Assembly: GCA_036504595.1 (NCBI GenBank)
Contig: DASXUX010000022.1
Coordinates: 1 to 64,000, forward strand
Direction of reading: 5' to 3'
Length of the DNA: 64,000 nucleotides
Origin: DASXUX01 sp036504595
GTDB lineage: Bacteria > Planctomycetota > SZUA-567 > H5-PLA8
Shown here: piece after piece, positions 40,772 through 48,792 of the stretch
How positions within the stretch are numbered: position 1 is the stretch's first letter
Layout: each line of letters opens with the position of its first letter
Notes under the pieces: generated by a model
The model's database searches: none
What the model saw: the letters and a program-made list of their open reading frames with translations, nothing else
What the model was told of the DNA's origin: nothing
Made by a program: the position numbers and the translations under genes

Positions 40772-42328
40772 TTACTTCTCCCCAACGCAGTACAAATTCT
40801 GCTCCCCGCGGAGATACATCCGATTGCCTTCAAAAATCGGCGTCGAAAGCGTCACCTCGTGCCGCGGGCCTTCCCAATGCTTCTGCTCCCAGCCCGTCCA
40901 TCCCTTCGGGTGCATGTAGTCGAGATTGTTCTTCGACACGAGCTTGAACTCGCGCCCCGGTTCGAGCACCAGCGTGCAACCCGCGTTGTCGGTCGTGTAA
41001 ATGTACTTTCCGGCCATCGTGATGCCCGACCCGATCCCCGTGCCGTACGTCTTGCGATGGAAGCCGTTGCGGAATTCGTACGGAGCCTGCAGCGTGTACA
41101 GCCGCTCGCCTTTCTTCATGTCCACGACAGAGAACTTGCCCCAGTTGCCCACCGCATAAAGCAGCCCGTCGTTGTACAGCGGCGCCGCCACATAATAATC
41201 GGCCGCTGGGTCCCACTTCTTGGCCGGGTCCGTGGGCCCGGGAAGTTCGATTGGTTTTTCCTCCGTCACTTTCAAGCCGTCTGCGCCCTGCAACTGGCAC
41301 CGCAGAGCGCACGCGAAGAACGTCGCGGCAATATAATAGACGTCGCTCCCATCCGGCACGGGTGTCGTGATGATGAAGCCGTCCATCCTGAACAAACTTT
41401 TTCCGTCCGACACGCGCACAAACTGATTCCCGACAGAAACGAAATCCTGGCCGCCCACTTTGAACGGGACGACCGCCCAGTTCTGCCCCCGAGCGTTCTG
41501 CAGCGGCACGCTCCAGATCTCCTTGCCAGTCGCAGGGTCGAGCGCCGTCGGGCCGTGCCGGATCAACTTGCCGCCGACAAGCGCCGGCGAGAGCGGGTCG
41601 CCGTGCTCGCCCCAGCCGTCCGCCAGCGAAACGAAATTCGCCCACTTCAGATTTCCATCTACGTCGTAGCACGCCGCCACGCCGCTTCCCGAAATCAGCC
41701 AGATGAACTTCCCGTCCGACACCGGCGTCGCCGCCGTGTAGCCCGACGAACTCTCGACCCACATGTCCGGTGGAAGCCTGTACTTCCGGTCCGCCTTCTT
41801 GATGATGTCGTCGATCTGATGCTGCAGATCGTGCTTCTGCTTCAAAATCTCCGGCGTCGAACCTTGAGCTACATATGCGTCGTTCACTTCCTTCAGTTTC
41901 GCATTGAGCGGATCGGCCGCCGCCAGCGCCGGATTGGCCTTCTTCTCTTCATCGGTGATGACGATCTGCGGTCCGTGCGACCGGATCCACAGAATTTTCC
42001 CGTCCTTCTTGTTCAAGCAGATCAAATCGTACGGGTCCGACCGCACGAAGATCTTCTCGCCAACAATGATCGGCGTCGCCCAACTGTAGCAGGGCAGCTT
42101 CGTCTCCCAGACGATGTTCGTCTTCTCTCCCGCCGGCGTGCGCCCCCACGTGGTCGGCGGCGTCGCCCCCGGATAATGCCCCGTCCCATCCCCGCGCCAC
42201 CCCACCGGCCGCTCCGCCGAAGGAAAATATTCCGGCGATCCCAGCGGCGCCTGAGCATCGCCCGCGCACACGCTGCAAGACAGAAGAACGCATGCCGCTG
42301 CTCCAACCAATGCTGTCAAAGTCTTCAT
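40772..42328 (-). CDS. Secreted PQQ-like beta-propeller protein
   Basis: 518 residues with a signal peptide (MKTLTALVGAAACVLLSCSVCAG). Propeller blades include GWRGDGTGHYPGATPPTTWG, CLNKKDGKILWIRSHG, DVDGNLKWANFV, DPATGKEIWSVPL and DMKKGERLYTLQAP. A helical insert (about 115-175, ADPLNAKLKEVNDAYVAQ...HDLQHQIDDIIKKADRKY) separates the first blades and is unusual for this fold. It follows the sugar-transporter genes on the same strand, so it may be co-expressed and bind or process the same sugar outside the membrane. Confidence 0.85.
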   Translation of the reverse strand: MKTLTALVGAAACVLLSCSVCAGDAQAPLGSPEYFPSAERPVGWRGDGTGHYPGATPPTTWGRTPAGEKTNIVWETKLPCYSWATPIIVGEKIFVRSDPYDLICLNKKDGKILWIRSHGPQIVITDEEKKANPALAAADPLNAKLKEVNDAYVAQGSTPEILKQKHDLQHQIDDIIKKADRKYRLPPDMWVESSSGYTAATPVSDGKFIWLISGSGVAACYDVDGNLKWANFVSLADGWGEHGDPLSPALVGGKLIRHGPTALDPATGKEIWSVPLQNARGQNWAVVPFKVGGQDFVSVGNQFVRVSDGKSLFRMDGFIITTPVPDGSDVYYIAATFFACALRCQLQGADGLKVTEEKPIELPGPTDPAKKWDPAADYYVAAPLYNDGLLYAVGNWGKFSVVDMKKGERLYTLQAPYEFRNGFHRKTYGTGIGSGITMAGKYIYTTDNAGCTLVLEPGREFKLVSKNNLDYMHPKGWTGWEQKHWEGPRHEVTLSTPIFEGNRMYLRGEQNLYCVGEK

Positions 42329-42392
42329 AGCACGGCTCCTTCACACAGCGCTGCTCAGCACAATGACGCCAAGTCACAAAGAACAAAGAACT

Positions 42393-42416
42393 CTTCGCGT
42401 CTTCGCGTCTTTGCGG
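42393..42416 (+). repeat. TCTTCGCG octamer repeat
   Basis: Three tandem TCTTCGCG/TCTTTGCG units in the 100-bp gap between the propeller and the substrate-binding protein genes. Period 8, unlike the heptamer islands. Confidence 0.75.
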
Positions 42417-42429
42417 TTCAGTCCGTTCT

Positions 42430-43353
42430 TTACTTCCCCAGGAATTTATCGACATTGCTCTTGTCGATCACTTCTGCCTGGATCGGCACGTCCTTCGGAA
42501 TCTCCTTGCCTTCCAGATGGTCGAGCATGCGCATCACGCCTTCGTATCCCATCCGGTACGGATCCTGCCGAATCGTCGCATCCACTTCTCCGTTCTTGAT
42601 GGCGGTCAGGCACGCTTCGATCGCGTCGAAGCCCACCAGCACAATCTTACCCAGCTTCCCCTGCGCTTTGACCGCTTGTTTGGCCGTGATGATCATCGGA
42701 TCGCAGGCCGCGAAGATTGCCCCCAGATCGGCGTTGGCCCCCAGCTCATTTTGAGCGATCTCGTTTGCTTTCGCTTCATCCCAGTCTGCCGGCCGAAAAA
42801 TCACCTCCATGCCTTTAGCCTTCAAAACGTCTTCGACACCCTTCTGCCGATCGTCCGCCGTTTGCGACCCCGGCTGTCCGCCCAGCAGCAGCACTTTGCC
42901 TTTGTTGTTGAGCCGCTTGGCGATGTATTCGCCCGCCAGCTTCGCCGCGTTGACGTTGTCCGTCGCGATGTGGCACAAAACCTTGTCGTCCGGCACGCGC
43001 GTGTCCACGGTGACGACCGGGATCTTCGCTTCGTGAGCTTTCTTCAGCGGCGCCGCCAGTCCTCGCGAATCCACCGCACCGACGATCAAGCCGTCTACGC
43101 GCTGCAAGACCGCGTTCTCGATCCCTTCGTGCTGTTTCTGGATGTCAGGCTTCGCGAACGAAAGGTCCAGCAGCGTCGCCCCGCGCTCCTTCGCCGCCGC
43201 TTCAGCTCCGTTCTTCACAACGATCCAGAACGGCGCCGATGACGAGTACCCGACGTACGCGATCGTCTTTCCGCCCTTGCCGCCAGTGGTTGGCGTTCCG
43301 CCGCCGCAACCCGCCAGAACCACCATCAGCAGAACCGCCACGCCGATCTTCAT
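42430..43353 (-). CDS. Sugar ABC transporter substrate-binding lipoprotein (RbsB-like)
   Basis: 307 residues. Lipoprotein signal MKIGVAVLLMVVLAGC with the acylated Cys16. The periplasmic-binding-protein type 1 fold is clear: TIAYVGYSSSAPFWIVVKNGAEAAAKERGATLLDL, DGLIVGAVDSRGLAAPLKKAHEAKIPVVTVDT, HIATDNVNAAKLAGEYIAKRL and KIVLVGFDAIEACLTAIKNGEVDATIRQDPYRMGYEGV. The ligand is probably a monosaccharide or polyol, not readable from sequence. Third gene of the operon ATPase-permease-binding protein. Confidence 0.93.
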   Translation of the reverse strand: MKIGVAVLLMVVLAGCGGGTPTTGGKGGKTIAYVGYSSSAPFWIVVKNGAEAAAKERGATLLDLSFAKPDIQKQHEGIENAVLQRVDGLIVGAVDSRGLAAPLKKAHEAKIPVVTVDTRVPDDKVLCHIATDNVNAAKLAGEYIAKRLNNKGKVLLLGGQPGSQTADDRQKGVEDVLKAKGMEVIFRPADWDEAKANEIAQNELGANADLGAIFAACDPMIITAKQAVKAQGKLGKIVLVGFDAIEACLTAIKNGEVDATIRQDPYRMGYEGVMRMLDHLEGKEIPKDVPIQAEVIDKSNVDKFLGK

Positions 43354-43406
43354 CTCGCGCTCCTTTTTTTGAATATGACGAGCCCCTGAACCCTGAATCT
43401 CCTGCC

Positions 43407-43438
43407 GCGCTTGCGACTCAGCACTCAGGACTCAGCAC
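43407..43438 (-). repeat. GTGCTGA heptamer array, second locus
   Basis: On the minus strand GTGCTGA-GTCCTGA-GTGCTGA-GTCGCAA-GCGC, matching the array at 7265-7303 with one extra unit. Between the permease and binding-protein genes. Confidence 0.88.
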
Positions 43439-43449
43439 TTCGTTTACGC

Positions 43450-44433
43450 CTATTGTTTCCGCTGCAGCCGGTCGATCCAAACCGCCAGGATGATCACCGC
43501 CCCAATCGTGACCATCTGCGAATAAGGCTTCATGTGGCAGTGCGTCAGGCCGGTGCTCAGCGAACCCATGATTAGAGCGCCGACGATCGTGCGCCCCACG
43601 CCGCCCATCCCGCCGAACAGACTCGTCCCGCCGATCACCACCGCCGCGATCGCCTGAAGTTCCCAGCCCTCCCCGCGGCTTGGAGCCGCAATATCGAAGC
43701 GCGCCGTCTGTACGCACCCGGCCAAGCCCGCCAGCATTCCGCCCAGCCCATAGTAGAGAACCTTGTAGCGCTTGACCGGAATGCCCGCGAGCCTCGCGAC
43801 CTCCGCGTTGCCGCCGATGGCGTACGCATTGAACCCGAACCGCGTCTTCGCCAACAGAAACGCCGTGACCGCAACGACCGCGGCCATGATCCCGATCGGC
43901 ACCAGCCCATCCGCCCCGACCCCCAGCGCCTTGAAGCTCTCCGGAAAGTCCGTCATGCTCCGCCCGCTGCCCAGCATCAGCGCCAGCCCGCGCGCAATCA
44001 ACATCATGCCCAGCGTGACGATAAACGGCGGCACGCCCGTCGCCACGATGACCGTGCCGTTGACCAGCCCCACCAGCAACCCCACCCCGACCGCTGCCCC
44101 GACCGCCACCGGCACCGCGCATTTCGCCGCCAGCAGACTGCCGGCCACACAGGTGGACAACGCCATGATGGAACCGACCGAAAGATCCAGCCCGCCGGAG
44201 ATCAGCACGACCGTTGCGCCCGCTGCCAGAATCGACAGTTCCGTCGATTGCTGCAAAATATTGAGGAACGTTTCGCGCTGCCGATACGTCGGTGCAAGCG
44301 CCGAGAACAGAATCGTGATCAGCACCAGCCCCAACACCGCCTGCAAGCTCTTCTTAAGCTGCATCAAGCGTGTCGCAGCCACTCTGCCGCTCGCCTGTTT
44401 GGGCACTTCAGTATTCTGCGTGTCCGTCGTCAT
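43450..44433 (-). CDS. Sugar ABC transporter permease (RbsC-like)
   Basis: 327 residues from MTTDTQNTEVPKQ, with 9-10 membrane helices. Family blocks are TFLNILQQSTELSILAAGATVVLISGGLDLSVGSIMAL, PPFIVTLGMMLIARGLAL and the coupling region YAIGGNAEVARLAGIPVKRYKVLYYGLGGMLAGLAG, then AVVIGGTSLFGGMGGVGRTIVGALIMG. It forms the membrane channel with the RbsA-like ATPase encoded upstream. Confidence 0.93.
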   Translation of the reverse strand: MTTDTQNTEVPKQASGRVAATRLMQLKKSLQAVLGLVLITILFSALAPTYRQRETFLNILQQSTELSILAAGATVVLISGGLDLSVGSIMALSTCVAGSLLAAKCAVPVAVGAAVGVGLLVGLVNGTVIVATGVPPFIVTLGMMLIARGLALMLGSGRSMTDFPESFKALGVGADGLVPIGIMAAVVAVTAFLLAKTRFGFNAYAIGGNAEVARLAGIPVKRYKVLYYGLGGMLAGLAGCVQTARFDIAAPSRGEGWELQAIAAVVIGGTSLFGGMGGVGRTIVGALIMGSLSTGLTHCHMKPYSQMVTIGAVIILAVWIDRLQRKQ

Positions 44434-44453
44434 TCTGTCACTCGCGACCAAAT

Positions 44454-44550
44454 GAGGAATGATGAGTGATGAATGATGAATATGGCTGACGATGAAGTCC
44501 AGGGCGCCACTTCAACCTTATTCATCATTCATCATTCCGCATTCATCATT
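44454..44550 (+). repeat. Paired heptamer arms GATGAAT / ATTCATC
   Basis: Left arm GAGGAAT-GATGAGT-GATGAAT-GATGAAT (44454-44481), 38-bp loop, right arm ATTCATC-ATTCATC-ATTCCGC-ATTCATC (44520-44547). The rbsA-like stop codon (44532-44534) lies inside the right arm, which also encodes its last residues MMNAE. Confidence 0.95.
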
Positions 44551-46172
44551 GTCCCCTGTTCCGCCCCAATCGCCGTCCTCAACAAGTCCTCTTCCGTCGC
44601 TTCGCCGCGCTTGAAGATCCGCCGCACTTCCCCGCGCACCAGCACGACGATGCGATGGCTCATCGCCAAAGCTTCAACGTAATCCGACGTGCACATCAGA
44701 ATCCCCACGCCGGATTTCAGCAGCTCCGCCATGACATGATACACCTCCGCGCGCCCCTTGATGTCGATCCCGCGCGTCGGTTCATCGAAGAGCAGCACCT
44801 TGCAGCGCGCGCCCAGCCACTTCGCAATCACCACCTTCTGCTGATTCCCGCCCGAAAGCTGCCCCGCCGGCCAGTGAATCCCCGGCGCCTTGATCTGCAG
44901 CCGCTGCACATGCGCCGCGATTTCCGCATCGATCTCTCCGCCGCGCATCAAACCCCACGGGCTGAAGCGCCGGACGCTCGGCAGCGCGTAGTTGTCGCGC
45001 AGACTATGCTCAAGCACCAAGCCTTCGCCTTTGCGATCTTCCGTGAGAAACCCAATCCCGCACGCAATCGCCGCCGCCGGATCGCCGCTCGGCACGCGCT
45101 GCCCGCAGACAGAAATCTCGCCGCCGCCGATCGCATCCACCCCCGCAATTGCCCGAGCCAGTTCTGTCTTCCCCGCTCCCATCAGCCCCGTGACCGCAAC
45201 AATCTCGCCCTTTCGCACGCTCAGTGAAATATCGTTAAGAATGCTGCCGCGCCGCACGTGCGAGACGCTCAACGCAGGAGCGGCGGGCGCCCCCGCCCGC
45301 CACCCGGGCGAGGGCGCCCGGGGCTCCTTGTCGTCCGCCTGCGGTTCCGGCAGCGAGGGATACTGCTGCTTCATCTGCCCGCCAATCATCTTCGCGATCA
45401 GTTCGTCCAGCGTGACGTCCTTGATGTCGTACGTCCCAATGTTTCGCCCATCGCGCAGAATCGTCACGCGGTCGCCCAGCTCATACACTTCCTGATAGCG
45501 ATGCGAAATGTAAACGAATCCGACCTGATGCTCCGTCTTCAGCCGCCGGATCACGCCGAACAATTCGTTGCGCGACTGGTCTTCGAGCACATCCGTCGGC
45601 TCATCCATAACGATCACGCGCGGCGTATTGTGCCACGGGCAGCCTCTGTTAGCTGTTGGCTGCCCGTGCGGTTCGCCCTGCCCCGCAAGCGCCCGTGCAA
45701 TCTCGACCATCTTGCACTGCGTCACGCTCAACTCGCTCACCAGCGTTCGCGGGTCGAGCGCGATATGCAGCCGCCGCAGCAGTTCTACCGCGCGTGAATA
45801 CAGCTCGCTCTGATCAACGATTCCCAGGACCGGCCACAGGATCGGTTCCGCGCCGAGAAACATGTTCCGCGCGATGTCCAATTGCGGGACGAGATTCAGT
45901 TCCTGGTAAATGAACCGCACGCCCATTCGCAGCGGTTCCTGCGGCACGCCCGTCCGCACCGCTTGTCCCGCGATGAAAATGTTTCCGCTATCGAGCGGAA
46001 AGCACCCGCTCAGCGCCTTGATCAGCGTGCTCTTCCCCGCGCCGTTTTCGCCGAGCAAGACATGCACTTCGCCCGGCCGCACGTCAAAATTCACGCCGTC
46101 CAGCGCCAACACGCCCGGAAAGCGCTTGGTGATCCCCTCCATGCGAATGACAGGCTCTGAAGTTGCCGGCAT
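44532..46172 (-). CDS. Sugar ABC transporter ATPase (RbsA-like, double ATPase)
   Basis: 546 residues, two fused ATPase domains. Domain 1: Walker A GENGAGKST (about 40), signature LSVTQCKMVEIARAL, Walker B VIVMDEPTDVL. Domain 2: Walker A-like GLMGAGKTEL, signature LSGGNQQKVVIAKWLG, Walker B VLLFDEPTRGID. It powers import through the RbsC-like permease. Two inserts are unusual: about residues 164-182 (GQGEPHGQPTANRGCPWHNT), between signature and Walker B of domain 1, and about 279-299 (DKEPRAPSPGWRAGAPAAP), in the interdomain linker. Both are encoded by palindromic repeats found elsewhere. Confidence 0.93.
   Translation of the reverse strand: MPATSEPVIRMEGITKRFPGVLALDGVNFDVRPGEVHVLLGENGAGKSTLIKALSGCFPLDSGNIFIAGQAVRTGVPQEPLRMGVRFIYQELNLVPQLDIARNMFLGAEPILWPVLGIVDQSELYSRAVELLRRLHIALDPRTLVSELSVTQCKMVEIARALAGQGEPHGQPTANRGCPWHNTPRVIVMDEPTDVLEDQSRNELFGVIRRLKTEHQVGFVYISHRYQEVYELGDRVTILRDGRNIGTYDIKDVTLDELIAKMIGGQMKQQYPSLPEPQADDKEPRAPSPGWRAGAPAAPALSVSHVRRGSILNDISLSVRKGEIVAVTGLMGAGKTELARAIAGVDAIGGGEISVCGQRVPSGDPAAAIACGIGFLTEDRKGEGLVLEHSLRDNYALPSVRRFSPWGLMRGGEIDAEIAAHVQRLQIKAPGIHWPAGQLSGGNQQKVVIAKWLGARCKVLLFDEPTRGIDIKGRAEVYHVMAELLKSGVGILMCTSDYVEALAMSHRIVVLVRGEVRRIFKRGEATEEDLLRTAIGAEQGTMMNAE
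45278..45340 (+). repeat. GC-rich palindrome in the rbsA linker
   Basis: GGAGCGGCGGGCGCCCCCGC, then CCACCCGGGCGAGGGCGCCC and GGGGCTCC; inverse copy of the element at 10268 in the hydrolase gene. Read in frame as KEPRAPSPGWRAGAPAAP. Confidence 0.82.
45624..45684 (+). repeat. TGCCACGGGCAGCC palindrome in rbsA
   Basis: TGTGCCACGGGCAGCCTCTG and GGCTGCCCGTGCGG form a long inverted repeat. An intergenic copy of the left half is at 38850-38880. Translated as HGQPTANRGCPWH next to the Walker B strand of domain 1. Confidence 0.85.
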
Positions 46173-46220
46173 GCGTGCAGGTTAGCGCACACTCTTGTGC
46201 AGTTCAATGCGAGGCAGCAG

Positions 46221-46312
46221 GTATCGGGTATCGGGTATAGGGTAGGGGGTATAATGATGGATTCTGCCATTACAAACCGCCCCCATACCCTATACCCCAG
46301 ACACCATACCCT
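46221..46312 (+). repeat. Paired heptamer arms GGTATCG / CCATACC
   Basis: Left arm GTATCGG-GTATCGG-GTATAGG-GTAGGGG-GTATA (46221-46252), right arm CCCATAC-CCTATAC-CCCAGAC-ACCATAC-CC (46281-46314). It occupies the promoter gap between divergent rbsA and recD2; TATAAT (46250-46255) sits at the loop edge. Confidence 0.9.
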
Positions 46313-46346
46313 TTCGTTCCCGTACGCGCGGAGATATCATTAAAGC

Positions 46347-48641
46347 ATGCAGCCCCCGGACCATCTCAGCGGCACCATAGACCGCATTGTTTTCCACAGC
46401 GAAGACTCCGGCTTCTGCGTGCTGAAGGTCATCGCCCGCGGGCAGCGCGAACCGGTCAGCGTCATCGGCACGATCCCCAAAGTCAGCGCTGGCGAATGGA
46501 TCGACGCGCAGGGCCAGTGGGTCGTCGATCCCAAACATGGCCAGCAGTTCAAAGCCGAGATGATGCGCACGACTCATCCCGAAACGGCCGAAGGCATCGA
46601 AAAATATCTCGCCTCTGGAATGATCAAAGGCATCGGCCCCGAATTCTCCCGCCGCCTCGTCGAACGTTTTGGCAAGGACGTCTTCAAAGTCATCGACGAG
46701 CACCCCGAACGCCTGCGCGAAGTCCCCGGCATCGGCACCGTCCGCAAAGAACGCATCCTCGGCGCGTGGAAAGAACAGAAGGCCGTCCGCGAAATCATGG
46801 TCTTCCTCCACAGCCACGGCGTCGGCACCAGTCGCGCATTTCGCATCTACAAAACGTACGGCGCGCAGGCCATCGACAAAGTCCGCGAAGACCCCTACTG
46901 CCTCGCCCGCGACATCTGGGGCGTCGGCTTCAAGTCCGCCGATCAGATCGCCATGAGTCTGGGCGTGGACAAGCAATCCGACCTCCGCGCGCGCGCCGGC
47001 GTCGCGTACGTTCTTCAGGAACTCACCAACGACGGCCACTGCGCTTTCCCGCGCCCCGGCCTGATTAAGCGCGCCATCGAGATTCTTCAAATTCCCGAGC
47101 TGATCGTCGAAAAAGCCATCGCGCACGAAATCCAGATCGGCGAGCTCGTCGAGCGCCCCAACGGGGTAGCGCCGGCCTCCGCGCCGGCCGGCAGCGACGC
47201 CCCCGCCACCCTCATCTACCTCGCGGCGATGGACGCCGCCGAACGCCAGCTCGCCTCGCATCTGGTGGAACTCGCGCGCGGAACTCACCCCTGCGGCGCG
47301 ATCAACGCTGCGAAAGCCATCGCGTGGGTCGAACAGCAGATCAAGCTGACGCTCGCCCCCGCGCAGCGCGACGCTCTCGCCCTCGCCACGCGCACCAAAG
47401 CCTTGGTCATCACTGGCGGCCCCGGCGTCGGCAAAACGTCGCTCGTCAACGCGATCCTGAAAGTTTTTCGAGCAAAGAATCTCGATGTCGTGCTTTGCGC
47501 GCCCACCGGCCGAGCCGCCAAGCGCCTCTCCGAAACCAGCGGCATGGAAGCACGCACGATTCACCGCCTGCTGGAATTCAACCCCGCCAGCGGCGGCTTC
47601 AAACGCGACTCGTCCAACCTGCTCGAAGGCGATGTGTTCATCATCGATGAAACCAGCATGGTGGATCTGCCGCTCGCGTATCAAACCGTGCGAGCGATCC
47701 CCAAAACCGCCGCGCTGATTCTCGTCGGCGACGTCGATCAGCTTCCGTCCGTCGGCCCGGGCTGTGTGCTGCGCGACATCATCGACTCCGGCGTGATCCC
47801 CTCCTGCCGCCTGACCGAAGTCTTCCGCCAGGCCGCGCAAAGCGATATCATTCAGAATGCTCACCGGATCAACCACGGCCAGATGCCGGTCTTCCCGCAA
47901 GGCAAAGAAGAGCGGCCGGTAAGCGACTTCTATCTGTTCGAAGTCGAAGAGCCGCCCAAAGCCATCGAAACAATTCTGCGTCTCATCGGTGAAGCCATCC
48001 CGCAAAAATTCGGCTTCCGAGCCTCGGATATCCAGGTCCTCACGCCCATGCAGCGCGGCGAACTCGGCGCGCGCAACCTCAATCAAGTCCTCCAAAGCGC
48101 GCTCAACCCCACCGGCCCATCCGTGCAGCGCTTCGGCTGGACCTTCCGCGTCGGCGACCGCGTGATGCAGACCGTCAACGATTACGAGAAGGACGTCTTC
48201 AACGGCGACATCGGCCGCGTCGAATCCCTCGACGAAGAAGAGCAGGAAATGACGGTCGAGATCGATGGCCGCCGGATCGTCTACGATTTTCAGGAGCTCG
48301 ACGAACTGGTGCTGGCCTACGCCTGTTCCATCCACAAAAGCCAGGGCAGCGAATACCCTGTCGTGATCGTCCCCGTCCACACGCAGCATTACGTCCTGCT
48401 TCAGCGCAACCTGCTCTACACCGCGATCACCCGAGGCCGAAAGCTCGTCATCATCGTCGGCACCCGCAAAGCCCTTTCGATCGCCGTCAATCGCGTCGAA
48501 GCCCGCCAGCGCGTGACCAGCCTGCGCCAACGCCTCGTCGATGCCCAACACCAGCTCCGCCTGCCCCTGCAAATGCCCCTGGACGAAGAAGACGCCCGTC
48601 TCGCCGCCGAAGAACCACCCGACTACGGCGACGTCAAGTAG
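46347..48641 (+). CDS. recD2: RecD2-type ATP-dependent DNA helicase
   Basis: 764 residues, SF1B 5'-3' helicase. N-terminal OB-like domain LSGTIDRIVFHSEDSGFCVLKVI, helix-hairpin-helix repeats GMIKGIGPEFSRRLVERFGKDVF and LREVPGIGTVRKERI, Walker A GGPGVGKTSLVNAIL (about 356), Walker B VFIIDETSMVDLPLA, and late motifs RVMQTVNDYEKDVFNGDIG and YACSIHKSQGSEYPVVIVP. RecD2 acts without RecBC in DNA repair. Residues about 271-286 (GVAPASAPAGSDAPAT) are an insert made by the GC-rich palindrome (47164-47205). The TAG stop is part of the following GCGCAATCC palindrome. Confidence 0.94.
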   Translation: MQPPDHLSGTIDRIVFHSEDSGFCVLKVIARGQREPVSVIGTIPKVSAGEWIDAQGQWVVDPKHGQQFKAEMMRTTHPETAEGIEKYLASGMIKGIGPEFSRRLVERFGKDVFKVIDEHPERLREVPGIGTVRKERILGAWKEQKAVREIMVFLHSHGVGTSRAFRIYKTYGAQAIDKVREDPYCLARDIWGVGFKSADQIAMSLGVDKQSDLRARAGVAYVLQELTNDGHCAFPRPGLIKRAIEILQIPELIVEKAIAHEIQIGELVERPNGVAPASAPAGSDAPATLIYLAAMDAAERQLASHLVELARGTHPCGAINAAKAIAWVEQQIKLTLAPAQRDALALATRTKALVITGGPGVGKTSLVNAILKVFRAKNLDVVLCAPTGRAAKRLSETSGMEARTIHRLLEFNPASGGFKRDSSNLLEGDVFIIDETSMVDLPLAYQTVRAIPKTAALILVGDVDQLPSVGPGCVLRDIIDSGVIPSCRLTEVFRQAAQSDIIQNAHRINHGQMPVFPQGKEERPVSDFYLFEVEEPPKAIETILRLIGEAIPQKFGFRASDIQVLTPMQRGELGARNLNQVLQSALNPTGPSVQRFGWTFRVGDRVMQTVNDYEKDVFNGDIGRVESLDEEEQEMTVEIDGRRIVYDFQELDELVLAYACSIHKSQGSEYPVVIVPVHTQHYVLLQRNLLYTAITRGRKLVIIVGTRKALSIAVNRVEARQRVTSLRQRLVDAQHQLRLPLQMPLDEEDARLAAEEPPDYGDVK
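47164..47205 (+). repeat. GC-rich palindrome inside recD2
   Basis: GGGGTAGCGCCGGCCTCCGC, then GCCGGCCGGCAGC; same orientation and frame (VAPASxPAG) as in the GH51 and large glycosidase genes. Confidence 0.88.
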
Positions 48642-48661
48642 CGCAATCCTCCTGGATTGCG
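48638..48661 (+). repeat. GCGCAATCC hairpin, copy 1
   Basis: GTAGCGCAATCC, loop TCCT, GGATTGCG. The TAG is the recD2 stop codon. It is followed by GTGGGGCAGGCTGTCCAGCC, another palindrome (48672-48700). Confidence 0.88.
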
Positions 48662-48751
48662 TGCTGTTCGTGGGGCAGGCTGTCCAGCCTGCCGCTCTGG
48701 CATGGCCGTATCGCGCAGTTCAATCCGCAATCCGCAATCGTCCACGCCTCC

Positions 48752-48780
48752 TTGACATTGCGCCTTTCATGTGGTTTGGT
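48752..48780 (+). promoter_or_regulatory. Candidate promoter for the riboswitch transcript
   Basis: A perfect TTGACA (48752-48757) lies 35 bp before the aptamer. The -10 expected 17 bases later is poor (TTTGGT, 48775-48780), so only the -35 is convincing. Confidence 0.4.
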
Positions 48781-48792
48781 TGCTTTCAATAA

